A stretch of DNA of 5,811 nucleotides. Source: an uncultured Emergencia sp. GTDB taxonomy: Bacteria > Bacillota > Clostridia > Peptostreptococcales > Anaerovoracaceae. The notes beneath the pieces were generated by a model. It saw only the letters and a list, made by a program, of their open reading frames with translations, did not search any database and was not told the origin of the DNA. Below are positions 1 to 4,468 of the stretch, in pieces. The DNA is taken from the NCBI GenBank assembly GCA_937997955.1, contig CALLDR010000102.1, forward strand, positions 1 to 5,811, given 5' to 3'. Each line of letters starts with the position of its first letter. The stretch's first letter is position 1. The translations under genes and the position numbers were made by a program.

Positions 1-236
1 ACTCCAACATCCAGATCGGTAAAGCAGGAAGAAAGAGACACATGGGTATCAGACCTACCGTAAGAGGTTCCGTTATGAACCCTAACGATCACCCACACGG
101 CGGTGGTGAGGGCAGAGCGCCTGTCGGCCGCAAGAGCCCGGTTACTCCTTGGGGTAAGCCTGCACTCGGTTACAAGACCAGAAAGAAGAACAAAGCTTCT
201 AATCAGTATATCGTAAAGAGAAGAAATGAGAAATAA
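1..236 (+). CDS. rplB: 50S ribosomal protein L2, 3' part
   Basis: This is the C-terminal end of L2, a primary 23S rRNA-binding protein needed for subunit association and for the peptidyl transferase centre. The reading frame is open from the left edge (first full codon at position 3) and gives 77 residues before TAA at 234-236. It begins SNIQIGKAGRKRH and contains the family signature MNPNDHPHGGGEGR (about positions 75-116), whose histidine corresponds to the conserved His229 region of E. coli L2, placed near the peptidyl transferase centre. The basic tail ends IVKRRNEK, as is usual for L2. With a family length near 275 residues, roughly the first 195-200 residues lie outside the window. The ATG at 42 is internal, not the start. 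rpsS follows after 16 bases, the standard S10 operon order. Identification is certain; only the 5' boundary is unknown. Confidence 0.98.
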   Translation, partial: SNIQIGKAGRKRHMGIRPTVRGSVMNPNDHPHGGGEGRAPVGRKSPVTPWGKPALGYKTRKKNKASNQYIVKRRNEK

Positions 237-252
237 GGAAGGAGCATAGAGA

Positions 253-531
253 ATGAGTAGATCACTTAAAAAAGGTCCTTTCGTAGACGTTAAGCTTCTG
301 AAAGCCATCGAAGCTATGAACGAAGCAAACGAAAAGAAAGTCATCAAGACATGGTCAAGACCATCCACTATATTCCCACAGATGGTGGGACACACCATTG
401 CAGTCCATGACGGCAGAAAGCACGTTCCTGTATATATCACAGAGGACATGGTAGGCCACAAGCTTGGAGAATTCGCTCCAACCAGAACTTACAGAGGTCA
501 TGCTGCAGATAAGTCATCAAAGGTAAGATAA
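253..531 (+). CDS. rpsS: 30S ribosomal protein S19
   Basis: S19 sits in the head of the small subunit, where it pairs with S13 close to the A-site tRNA and the inter-subunit bridges. The 92-residue product equals the usual family length. It starts with the family hallmark MSRSLKKGPFVD, and the core FPQMVGHTIAVHDGRKHVPVYI and GHKLGEFAPTRTYRGH matches S19 throughout. The tail (AADKSSKVR) is basic as expected. The ATG at 253 is preceded by GGAG at 241-244 with an 8-base spacing, and no upstream in-frame start competes. The gene lies 16 bases after rplB and 16 bases before rplV, and is presumably co-transcribed with both. Nothing odd is seen. Confidence 0.98.
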   Translation: MSRSLKKGPFVDVKLLKAIEAMNEANEKKVIKTWSRPSTIFPQMVGHTIAVHDGRKHVPVYITEDMVGHKLGEFAPTRTYRGHAADKSSKVR

Positions 532-547
532 GAAAGGGAGATAAAAA

Positions 548-883
548 ATGGAAGCAAAAGCAGTTGCAAAATACGTAAGAATGTCTCCTATCAAGCTGAA
601 GCCGGTCGTTGATCTGGTCAGAGGCAAGGACTTAAACGAGGCATTAACAATCCTGAAGTTCACACCGGGAAAAGGTTCAGAGATCGTAGAGAAGGTTGTA
701 AAATCAGCCGCGGCAAACGCTGAAAACAACTTCGACATGAATCCGGATAATTTATACGTTGCAGAAGTATATGCTCATCAGGGCCCTACAATGAAGAGAT
801 GGAGAGCCGGTTCACAAGGTAGAGCATCAATCATCCTCAAGAGATCAAGCCACGTTGGCGTAACTCTGAAGGAAAGAGACTAA
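548..883 (+). CDS. rplV: 50S ribosomal protein L22
   Basis: L22 binds 23S rRNA early in assembly, and its long beta-hairpin lines the narrowest part of the nascent peptide exit tunnel. The product has 111 residues (E. coli 110). It opens MEAKAVAKYVRMSP and carries VVDLVRGK (20-27), VEKVVKSAAANAENN (47-61) and the C-terminal hairpin TMKRWRAGSQGRA (81-93) followed by LKRSSHVGV. Residues 82-93 align with E. coli numbering without gaps. Met82-Lys83-Arg84, whose deletion in E. coli L22 gives erythromycin resistance, are present, as are Gly91 and Ala93, where E. coli mutations relieve SecM arrest. The tip, usually Pro-Arg-Ala at 87-89, is Ala-Gly-Ser here. GGGAG at 536-540 lies 7 bases before the ATG. 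Identification is firm; the effect of the tip change is unknown. Confidence 0.98.
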   Translation: MEAKAVAKYVRMSPIKLKPVVDLVRGKDLNEALTILKFTPGKGSEIVEKVVKSAAANAENNFDMNPDNLYVAEVYAHQGPTMKRWRAGSQGRASIILKRSSHVGVTLKERD

Positions 884-901
884 GGATAGGAGGTTCATTG
901 A

Positions 902-1774
902 ATGGGTCAGAAAGTAAGTCCACATGGATTGAGAGTGGGCGTAATCAAAGACTGGAACTCAAAGTGGTATGCAAAAAAAGGCAATTTTGCAGATTTACTG
1001 GTTGAAGATAATCAGGTCAGAGAATACGTAAAGAAAAAATTATACGCTGCAGGCGTTTCTAAGGTTTTAATCGAAAGAGCGGCTGAGAACAAGATCAGAG
1101 TCATCGTACTGACCGCAAGACCTGGCATGGTCATCGGACGTTCCGGCAACGGCGTTGATGAACTGAAGGCAGCCCTGGTCAAGATGACTGGCAAAGAAGT
1201 TGAAATTTCCATCGAAGAAGTCAGAAGAGCTGAGCTGGACGCACAGCTGACCGCAGAGTCCATCGCGCAGGCGCTGGAGAGACGTGTCTCCTTCAGAAGA
1301 GCTATGAAGCAGGCCATCGGCAGAACCATGAAGGCCAACGCTAAGGGAATCAAGGTTCTCTGCTCCGGAAGACTGGGCGGCGCTGAAATCGCCAGAAGCG
1401 AAAAGTACAGCGAAGGCAACGTTCCTCTCCATACTTTGAGAGCTGATATCGACTACGGTTTCGCGGAAGCGGACACCACCTACGGCAAGATCGGCGTAAA
1501 GGTATGGATCAACCACGGCGAAATCCTCGACAAGGGATTACAGAGCCCGGTTCGCGAAGAAAAGCGCGACAAGAGAGAGAGAAGAGGCAGAAAAGACGGC
1601 GACAGAAGAAGAAATGACCGCAGAAACGGCGACAGAAGAAGAAACGACCGCGGTGACAGAAACGACGCGCCGAAAGCCGTAAATCCAAGAGTCAGAAAGA
1701 CTCCGAAGGTTGAACCTAAAGTAGAAGAACCACAGGTAGAAGCTGCACCAGCTGCAGAGGCTACTGAAGAATAA
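902..1774 (+). CDS. rpsC: 30S ribosomal protein S3 with long C-terminal extension
   Basis: S3 lies at the mRNA entry channel of the 30S subunit and contributes to mRNA unwinding. The N-terminal part begins MGQKVSPHGLRVGVIKDW. A type 2 KH domain follows, with its G-x-x-G motif as GRSG at 79-82. The C-terminal S3 domain holds ERRVSFRRAMK (126-136); Arg132, Arg133 and Lys136 correspond to the E. coli Arg131/Arg132/Lys135 helicase residues. GRLGGAEIAR and the closing VKVWINHGEIL (199-209) are canonical. S3 usually ends near here (B. subtilis 218, E. coli 233 residues), but this protein runs to 290: an Arg-rich segment (about 217-254) with the octapeptide GDRRRNDR at 233-240 and 243-250, then a Pro/Val/Glu/Ala acidic tail (about 267-290). 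The frame is open throughout, with normal spacing to rplP, so the extension is probably real. AGGAGG at 888-893 lies 8 bases before the ATG. Confidence 0.97.
   Translation: MGQKVSPHGLRVGVIKDWNSKWYAKKGNFADLLVEDNQVREYVKKKLYAAGVSKVLIERAAENKIRVIVLTARPGMVIGRSGNGVDELKAALVKMTGKEVEISIEEVRRAELDAQLTAESIAQALERRVSFRRAMKQAIGRTMKANAKGIKVLCSGRLGGAEIARSEKYSEGNVPLHTLRADIDYGFAEADTTYGKIGVKVWINHGEILDKGLQSPVREEKRDKRERRGRKDGDRRRNDRRNGDRRRNDRGDRNDAPKAVNPRVRKTPKVEPKVEEPQVEAAPAAEATEE
1596..1651 (+). repeat. Short in-frame tandem repeat inside the rpsC extension
   Basis: Positions 1596-1621 and 1626-1651 match at 25 of 26 bases with a 30-base period; the single difference is T versus C at 1615/1645, a silent Asn codon change. 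The repeat encodes the octapeptide GDRRRNDR twice, and a partial third GDRND follows at residues 251-255. The period is a multiple of three, so copy number can change without breaking the frame. The near-identity at nucleotide level suggests a recent slippage or duplication event. Confidence 0.85.
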
Positions 1775-1796
1775 TCACGAAAGGAGGAACTTAGCC

Positions 1797-2228
1797 ATGT
1801 TAATGCCAAAGCGCGTTAAACACAGAAGAGTTCATAGAGGCAGAATGAAGGGCGTAGCGACCAAGGGCAACACCATTACCTACGGTTCATACGGCCTGGT
1901 ATCACAGGAATGTGGATGGATCACCTCCAACCAGATCGAGGCAGCTCGTATTGCCATGACAAGATCGATCAAAAGAGGTGGTAAAGTATATATCAAGATT
2001 TTCCCGCACAAGTCAGTAACAAAGAAGCCTGCTGAAGTACGTATGGGTTCCGGTAAAGGTGCTCCTGAGTACTGGGTAGCAGTTGTAAAACCTGGCAGAG
2101 TCATGTTTGAGATCGATGGTGTAACAGAAGAGCAGGCAAGAGAAGCTATGAGACTTGCGATGCACAAGTTACCTGTCAAGTGCAAATTTGCCATCAAGGA
2201 AAAAGAAGCAAAGGGTGGTGAAGCATAA
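1797..2228 (+). CDS. rplP: 50S ribosomal protein L16
   Basis: L16 is a late-assembling large-subunit protein that contacts A-site tRNA and organises the peptidyl transferase centre. The 143-residue product is within the family range (about 136-144). It begins MLMPKRVKHRRVHRGRMKG, and carries GLVSQECGWITSNQIEAARIAMTR and the signature AEVRMGSGKGAPEYWVAVVKPG; the Arg of this RMG motif matches the residue hydroxylated in E. coli L16 (Arg81). The start at 1797 is preferred over ATG 1803 because the family begins M-L-x-P-K-R and AAGGAGG at 1781-1787 lies 9 bases from 1797 but 15 from 1803. The stop TAA (2226-2228) overlaps the rpmC ATG by one base. Nothing else is unusual. Confidence 0.98.
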   Translation: MLMPKRVKHRRVHRGRMKGVATKGNTITYGSYGLVSQECGWITSNQIEAARIAMTRSIKRGGKVYIKIFPHKSVTKKPAEVRMGSGKGAPEYWVAVVKPGRVMFEIDGVTEEQAREAMRLAMHKLPVKCKFAIKEKEAKGGEA

Positions 2229-2230
2229 TG
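2226..2230 (+). promoter_or_regulatory. rplP/rpmC stop-start overlap (TAATG)
   Basis: The last A of the rplP stop codon is the first base of the rpmC ATG. This is the only gene overlap in the window. Upstream of rpmC there is only a weak Shine-Dalgarno-like run (GGGTGGTG, 2213-2220), unlike the strong GGAG or AGGAGG sites of the neighbours. The inference is that rpmC is translated mainly by ribosomes terminating on rplP, which would link L29 output to L16. Confidence 0.7.
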
Positions 2231-2431
2231 GAACTGAAAAAAATGAGAGAAATGACCGATATCGAGCTCGCTGCTGAACTGGAAAAGATGAAGAAAGAGC
2301 TCTTCAACCTGAGATTTCAGCACGTTACAGGACAGCTTGAGAACCCTGTAAAGATGAGAGAGGTCAAGAGAAATATTGCAAGAGTTAAAACCATCATCAG
2401 AGAAAAAGAGCTGGAAAAGGCTCAGGCTTAG
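2228..2431 (+). CDS. rpmC: 50S ribosomal protein L29
   Basis: L29 is a small, two-helix protein near the tunnel exit, next to L23, where chaperones and targeting factors dock. The 67-residue product has normal length. It carries the typical helix MREMTDIELAAELEKMKKE, then the L29 signature ELFNLRFQHVTGQLENP (24-40) and a second basic helix REVKRNIARVKTIIREKE. The start overlaps the rplP stop by one base and has no strong Shine-Dalgarno, so coupling to rplP is likely. Two in-frame stops stand in tandem, TAG at 2429 then TGA at 2432, which guards against readthrough into the rpsQ ribosome binding site. Confidence 0.97.
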   Translation: MELKKMREMTDIELAAELEKMKKELFNLRFQHVTGQLENPVKMREVKRNIARVKTIIREKELEKAQA

Positions 2432-2450
2432 TGAAAGGAGGATGTAAATT

Positions 2451-2711
2451 ATGGCAGTTGAAAGAAACAGAAGAAAGACTAAAGTCGGCATCGTTGTAAG
2501 CGACAAGATGGATAAGACTGTAGTTGTTGCAATCGAAGACTTCGTAAGACATTCCCTTTACGGCAAAGCTGTAAAAAGAACCAAAAAGGTAAAGGCTCAC
2601 GATGAAAACAACGAGTGCAATATCGGAGATAAAGTTAGAATTATGGAAACAAGACCTCTGTCCAAGGACAAGAGATGGAGACTTGTAAACATCATAGAGA
2701 AGGTTAAATAA
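2451..2711 (+). CDS. rpsQ: 30S ribosomal protein S17
   Basis: S17 is an OB-fold protein that binds the 5' domain of 16S rRNA and is among the first to join the assembling 30S subunit. The 86-residue product fits the family (E. coli 84, B. subtilis 87). Recognisable blocks are RRKTKVGIVVSDKMDKTVVV (7-26), the loop YGKAVKRTKKVKAHDE, then CNIGDKVRIMETRPLSKDKRWRLV near the C-terminus, which is diagnostic. AAAGGAGG at 2434-2441 sits 9 bases before the ATG. rplN follows after 14 bases, and its Shine-Dalgarno uses the A residues of the rpsQ stop codon. No anomaly is seen. Confidence 0.98.
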   Translation: MAVERNRRKTKVGIVVSDKMDKTVVVAIEDFVRHSLYGKAVKRTKKVKAHDENNECNIGDKVRIMETRPLSKDKRWRLVNIIEKVK

Positions 2712-2725
2712 GGAGGCACCAGATC

Positions 2726-3100
2726 ATGATTCAAACAGAAACAAGATTGAGAGTTGCTGACAATTCAGGTGCAAAAGAACTTTTATGTATCCGTATCCTG
2801 GGCGGTACTTCCCGTCAGTATGCGAATATCGGTGATGTAATCGTTTGTGCTGTTAAAGAAGCAACACCAGGCGGCGTCGTGAAAAAAGGCGATGTTGTCA
2901 AGGCTGTAGTCGTTAGAACAAAGAAGGGCGCCAGAAGAGCGGACGGCAGCTACGTGAAGTTTGACCAGAACGCAGCAGTTATCATTAAGGATAAAGAAGA
3001 TAAGACTCCGGTTGGAACCCGTATCTTCGGGCCTGTTGCCAGAGAGCTGAGAGATAAGGGCTTCATGAAGATCGTGTCATTGGCACCGGAAGTATTATAG
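2726..3100 (+). CDS. rplN: 50S ribosomal protein L14
   Basis: L14 lies on the subunit interface of the 50S particle, contributes to bridge B8 and is the docking site of the silencing factor RsfS. The 124-residue product is close to the usual 122. It begins MIQTETRLRVADNSGAKELL, the family signature, and contains GDVIVCAVKEATPGG, VKAVVVRTKKGARR and the C-terminal block GTRIFGPVARELRDKGFMKI. AAGGAGG at 2710-2716 overlaps the rpsQ stop codon and lies 9 bases from the ATG, so translation is likely coupled. Sequence and length are ordinary for the family. Confidence 0.98.
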   Translation: MIQTETRLRVADNSGAKELLCIRILGGTSRQYANIGDVIVCAVKEATPGGVVKKGDVVKAVVVRTKKGARRADGSYVKFDQNAAVIIKDKEDKTPVGTRIFGPVARELRDKGFMKIVSLAPEVL

Positions 3101-3114
3101 GGAGGTGTTGACAG

Positions 3115-3420
3115 ATGCGTATTAAAAAAGGCGATACAGTAGTAGTCATTACTGGTAAAGATAAAGGCAAATCCGGAAAAGTACTGAAGGCTATGCCGAA
3201 GGAAAACAGAGTCATCGTTGAGGGTGTAAACATTCAGACAAAGCACCAGAAGCAGACCAGAACAGAAAAGGCTGAGATCAAGCATCTCGAAGGACCGATC
3301 GATGCTTCCAACGTTATGTTCTATGACGCGAAGGCAAAAGAGGCCATCAAGATCGGCTACAAAGTAGACGGCGGCAAGAAGGTCAGAGTAAACAGAAAAA
3401 CCGGAAACGTAATCGACTAG
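3115..3420 (+). CDS. rplX: 50S ribosomal protein L24
   Basis: L24 is an assembly-initiator protein that binds the 5' end of 23S rRNA near the tunnel exit. The 101-residue product matches the family (about 101-104). The N-terminal KOW motif is clear: IKKGDTVVVITGKDKGKSGKVL (3-24). It is followed by the L24 block RVIVEGVNIQTKHQK and by EGPIDASNVMFYDAK. GGAGG at 3101-3105 starts right after the rplN stop and lies 9 bases before the ATG. Basic residues dominate, as expected for an rRNA binder. rplE follows after 17 bases. Nothing odd is seen. Confidence 0.98.
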   Translation: MRIKKGDTVVVITGKDKGKSGKVLKAMPKENRVIVEGVNIQTKHQKQTRTEKAEIKHLEGPIDASNVMFYDAKAKEAIKIGYKVDGGKKVRVNRKTGNVID

Positions 3421-3421
3421 G

Positions 3422-3440
3422 AAAGGAGGAGAGGATTTTG
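3422..3440 (+). promoter_or_regulatory. Ribosome binding site and TTG start of rplE
   Basis: AAAGGAGG at 3422-3429 is followed by 8 bases and then TTG at 3438. The first in-frame ATG lies at codon 28, inside a conserved part of L5, so TTG is the only start that gives a full-length protein. Every other gene in the window whose start is visible uses ATG. Confidence 0.85.
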
Positions 3441-3980
3441 ACAGCAAGATTAAGAGAAACTTACAAGAATGAAGTATTCCCGGCACTGAAAGAGAAGTTC
3501 CAGTACAAAAACGTAATGGAAGTTCCTAAGCTGGAGAAGGTTACCATAAACATGGGTCTGGGCGAAGCCAAAGAAAACGCTAAGATCCTGGAAACAGCCG
3601 TGAAAGAGATCGGCCTGATCACTGGTCAGAGACCGGTTGTAACAAAGGCAAAGAAGTCCATCGCAAACTTCAAAGTAAGACAGGGCATGCCGGTTGGAGC
3701 GAAAGTTACCCTGAGAGGAGACAACATGTATGAATTTGTTGACAAGTTCTTCAATATCTCTCTTCCAAGAGTAAGAGACTTCAAGGGTGTCAGCAAAAAT
3801 TCCTTTGACGGCAGAGGAAACTACTCCATGGGTATCAAGGAGCAGTTGATCTTCCCGGAAATCAACTATGACGACGTTGACACGATCAAAGGTATGAACA
3901 TCGTATTTACAACTACGGCAAAGACAGACGAAGAAGCAGCGGCTCTGCTGGAACTGCTGGGTATGCCGTTTGAGAAATAG
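3438..3980 (+). CDS. rplE: 50S ribosomal protein L5
   Basis: L5 joins 5S rRNA to the large subunit together with L18, and contacts P-site tRNA and S13 in the central protuberance. The 180-residue product fits the family (E. coli 179). Family blocks are RLRETYKNEVFPALKEKF (4-21), NVMEVPKLEKVTINMGLGEA, TGQRPVVTKAKKSIANFKVR, the region GAKVTLRG, then LPRVRDFKGVS, and GIKEQLIFPEI near the end. The start is TTG, supported by the strong Shine-Dalgarno. In E. coli the S8 repressor acts on the spc mRNA near the rplE start; no such site can be recognised here by eye. The gene ends with TAG at 3978-3980, after which the compact spacing of the operon is interrupted by an 84-base spacer. Confidence 0.98.
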   Translation: MTARLRETYKNEVFPALKEKFQYKNVMEVPKLEKVTINMGLGEAKENAKILETAVKEIGLITGQRPVVTKAKKSIANFKVRQGMPVGAKVTLRGDNMYEFVDKFFNISLPRVRDFKGVSKNSFDGRGNYSMGIKEQLIFPEINYDDVDTIKGMNIVFTTTAKTDEEAAALLELLGMPFEK

Positions 3981-4064
3981 GAAAACCTGACCGACGGCTT
4001 CGCCGCAAGGAAGTTTTCGTATCATTCCCTCGGCGATGCTCGGAAATTATAGGAGGAGGTTAAG
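3981..4064 (+). other. 84-base structured spacer between rplE and rpsZ
   Basis: This spacer is four or more times longer than those before it. It holds an inverted repeat GAAAAC (3981-3986) with GTTTTC (4013-4018), starting directly after the rplE stop. Inside it is a small GC hairpin, CGGC-TTC-GCCG (3995-4005). A second weaker inverted repeat pairs TTCC (4025-4028) with GGAA (4042-4045). No run of T follows either stem, so an intrinsic terminator is unlikely. The strong Shine-Dalgarno of rpsZ (AGGAGGAGG, 4051-4059) lies just after the second stem and appears free. The structures suggest an RNA processing or translation-control element, but no known family could be assigned. Confidence 0.55.
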
Positions 4065-4250
4065 ATGGCTAAGACATCTCTTAAAGTAAAGCAGCAGAGA
4101 AAACCGAAGTATTCCACTCGCGCGTACACCAGATGCAGACTGTGTGGAAGACCTCACTCTGTATTGAAGAAATACGGTATCTGCCGTATCTGCTTCAGAG
4201 AGCTTGCTTACAAAGGTGAAATTCCAGGCGTAAGAAAAGCAAGCTGGTAA
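4065..4250 (+). CDS. rpsZ: 30S ribosomal protein S14, zinc-binding type Z
   Basis: S14 assembles late into the head of the 30S subunit and helps form the tRNA sites. This is the short, zinc-containing form (61 residues) rather than the 89-101-residue zinc-free form. Two CxxC pairs, CRLC at 24-27 and CRIC at 40-43, give four cysteines for one zinc ion. The frame MAKTSLKVKQQRKPKYSTRAYTRC and the end FRELAYKGEIPGVRKASW are the family hallmarks. Bacteria with this form may carry a zinc-free paralogue elsewhere, induced by zinc starvation; that cannot be judged here. AGGAGG is available at 4051-4056 (8-base spacing) or 4054-4059 (5-base spacing). The gene is isolated between two long structured spacers, unlike any neighbour. 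Confidence 0.98.
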   Translation: MAKTSLKVKQQRKPKYSTRAYTRCRLCGRPHSVLKKYGICRICFRELAYKGEIPGVRKASW

Positions 4251-4292
4251 AATCGAAGTTAAATCAGTGCACAGGCGAAGCCGCCCAGGCGT

Positions 4293-4310
4293 TGGCGCTG
4301 AAACGCGCCA
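4293..4310 (+). other. GC-rich hairpin overlapping the first repeat unit
   Basis: TGGCGC (4293-4298) and GCGCCA (4305-4310) are exact reverse complements with a six-base loop, TGAAAC. The 3' half uses bases that the first repeat unit needs for its outer stem AAACGC/GCGTTT (4301-4306 with 4325-4330), so the two folds exclude each other. A third option pairs GCGTT (4289-4293) with AACGC (4302-4306). Confidence 0.5.
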
Positions 4311-4381
4311 GATCAAAGATTTGAGCGTTTCTCGCACGAGACCTGCCGACAGTTTACCCCGTAAATCGGGCCAGGGCTTCG
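4301..4381 (+). repeat. Tandem structured repeat, unit 1
   Basis: The unit has two parts. The first 30 bases (4301-4330) can form a stem-loop: AAACGC pairs with GCGTTT at the ends, and TCAA (4313-4316) with TTGA (4321-4324) inside. The next 51 bases (4331-4381) begin ctcgcacgagacctgcc and end aatcgggccagggcttcg, and match unit 2 at 42 of 51 positions. This block can fold with CCTG (4342-4345) paired to CAGG (4372-4375), flanked by CGAG (4337-4340) with CTTCG (4377-4381, one bulged T). An inner stem pairs GTTTAC (4352-4357) with GTAAAT (4361-4366, one G-T pair). No known family was recognised. Confidence 0.65.
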
Positions 4382-4387
4382 GCGGTA

Positions 4388-4468
4388 GTTTCCAGAGCCA
4401 GCTAAAGCTGGGGAAACCTCGCACGAGACCTGCCAACGATTTTCTTCAAAAATCGGGCTAGGGCTTCG
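4388..4468 (+). repeat. Tandem structured repeat, unit 2
   Basis: This unit repeats the architecture of unit 1 exactly 87 bases downstream. Its first 30 bases (4388-4417) form GTTTCC/GGAAAC outside and CCAGC-taaa-GCTGG (4398-4411) inside, with a four-base bulge on the 5' side only. The sequence of this stem-loop is unlike unit 1 (6 of 30 bases equal), but its length and plan agree. The 51-base block (4418-4468) again begins ctcgcacgagacctgcc. Its inner hairpin is CGATTTT (4437-4443) with AAAATCG (4449-4455). The unit ends 14 bases before the start of the rpsH Shine-Dalgarno. Confidence 0.65.

Noticed and set aside
1880..2506. 208-codon minus-strand frame opposite rplP, rpmC and rpsQ
   Set aside because: It crosses three well-identified genes and has no recognisable domain; it is a shadow frame of ribosomal genes.
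3450..4025. 191-codon minus-strand frame opposite rplE, and a similar 178-codon frame at 2950-3486
   Set aside because: Both are antisense to fully conserved ribosomal proteins and show no family features.
4065..4250. Horizontally acquired rpsZ
   Set aside because: Gene order is the standard one, the protein is a typical type Z S14, and codon style looks like that of its neighbours; only the spacers are odd.
4388..4425. Intrinsic terminator at the GTTTCC/GGAAAC stem
   Set aside because: The stem is followed by cctcgcac, not by a T-run; the same holds for the other stems in both spacers.
4267..4461. 64-codon plus-strand reading frame in the rpsZ-rpsH spacer, with an internal peptide repeat (RTRPAD / RTRPAN)
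   Set aside because: It begins with GTG and has no Shine-Dalgarno. The peptide repeat is a by-product of the 87-base nucleotide period being a multiple of three. The stop falls inside the second repeat, and the base changes follow RNA pairing rather than codons.
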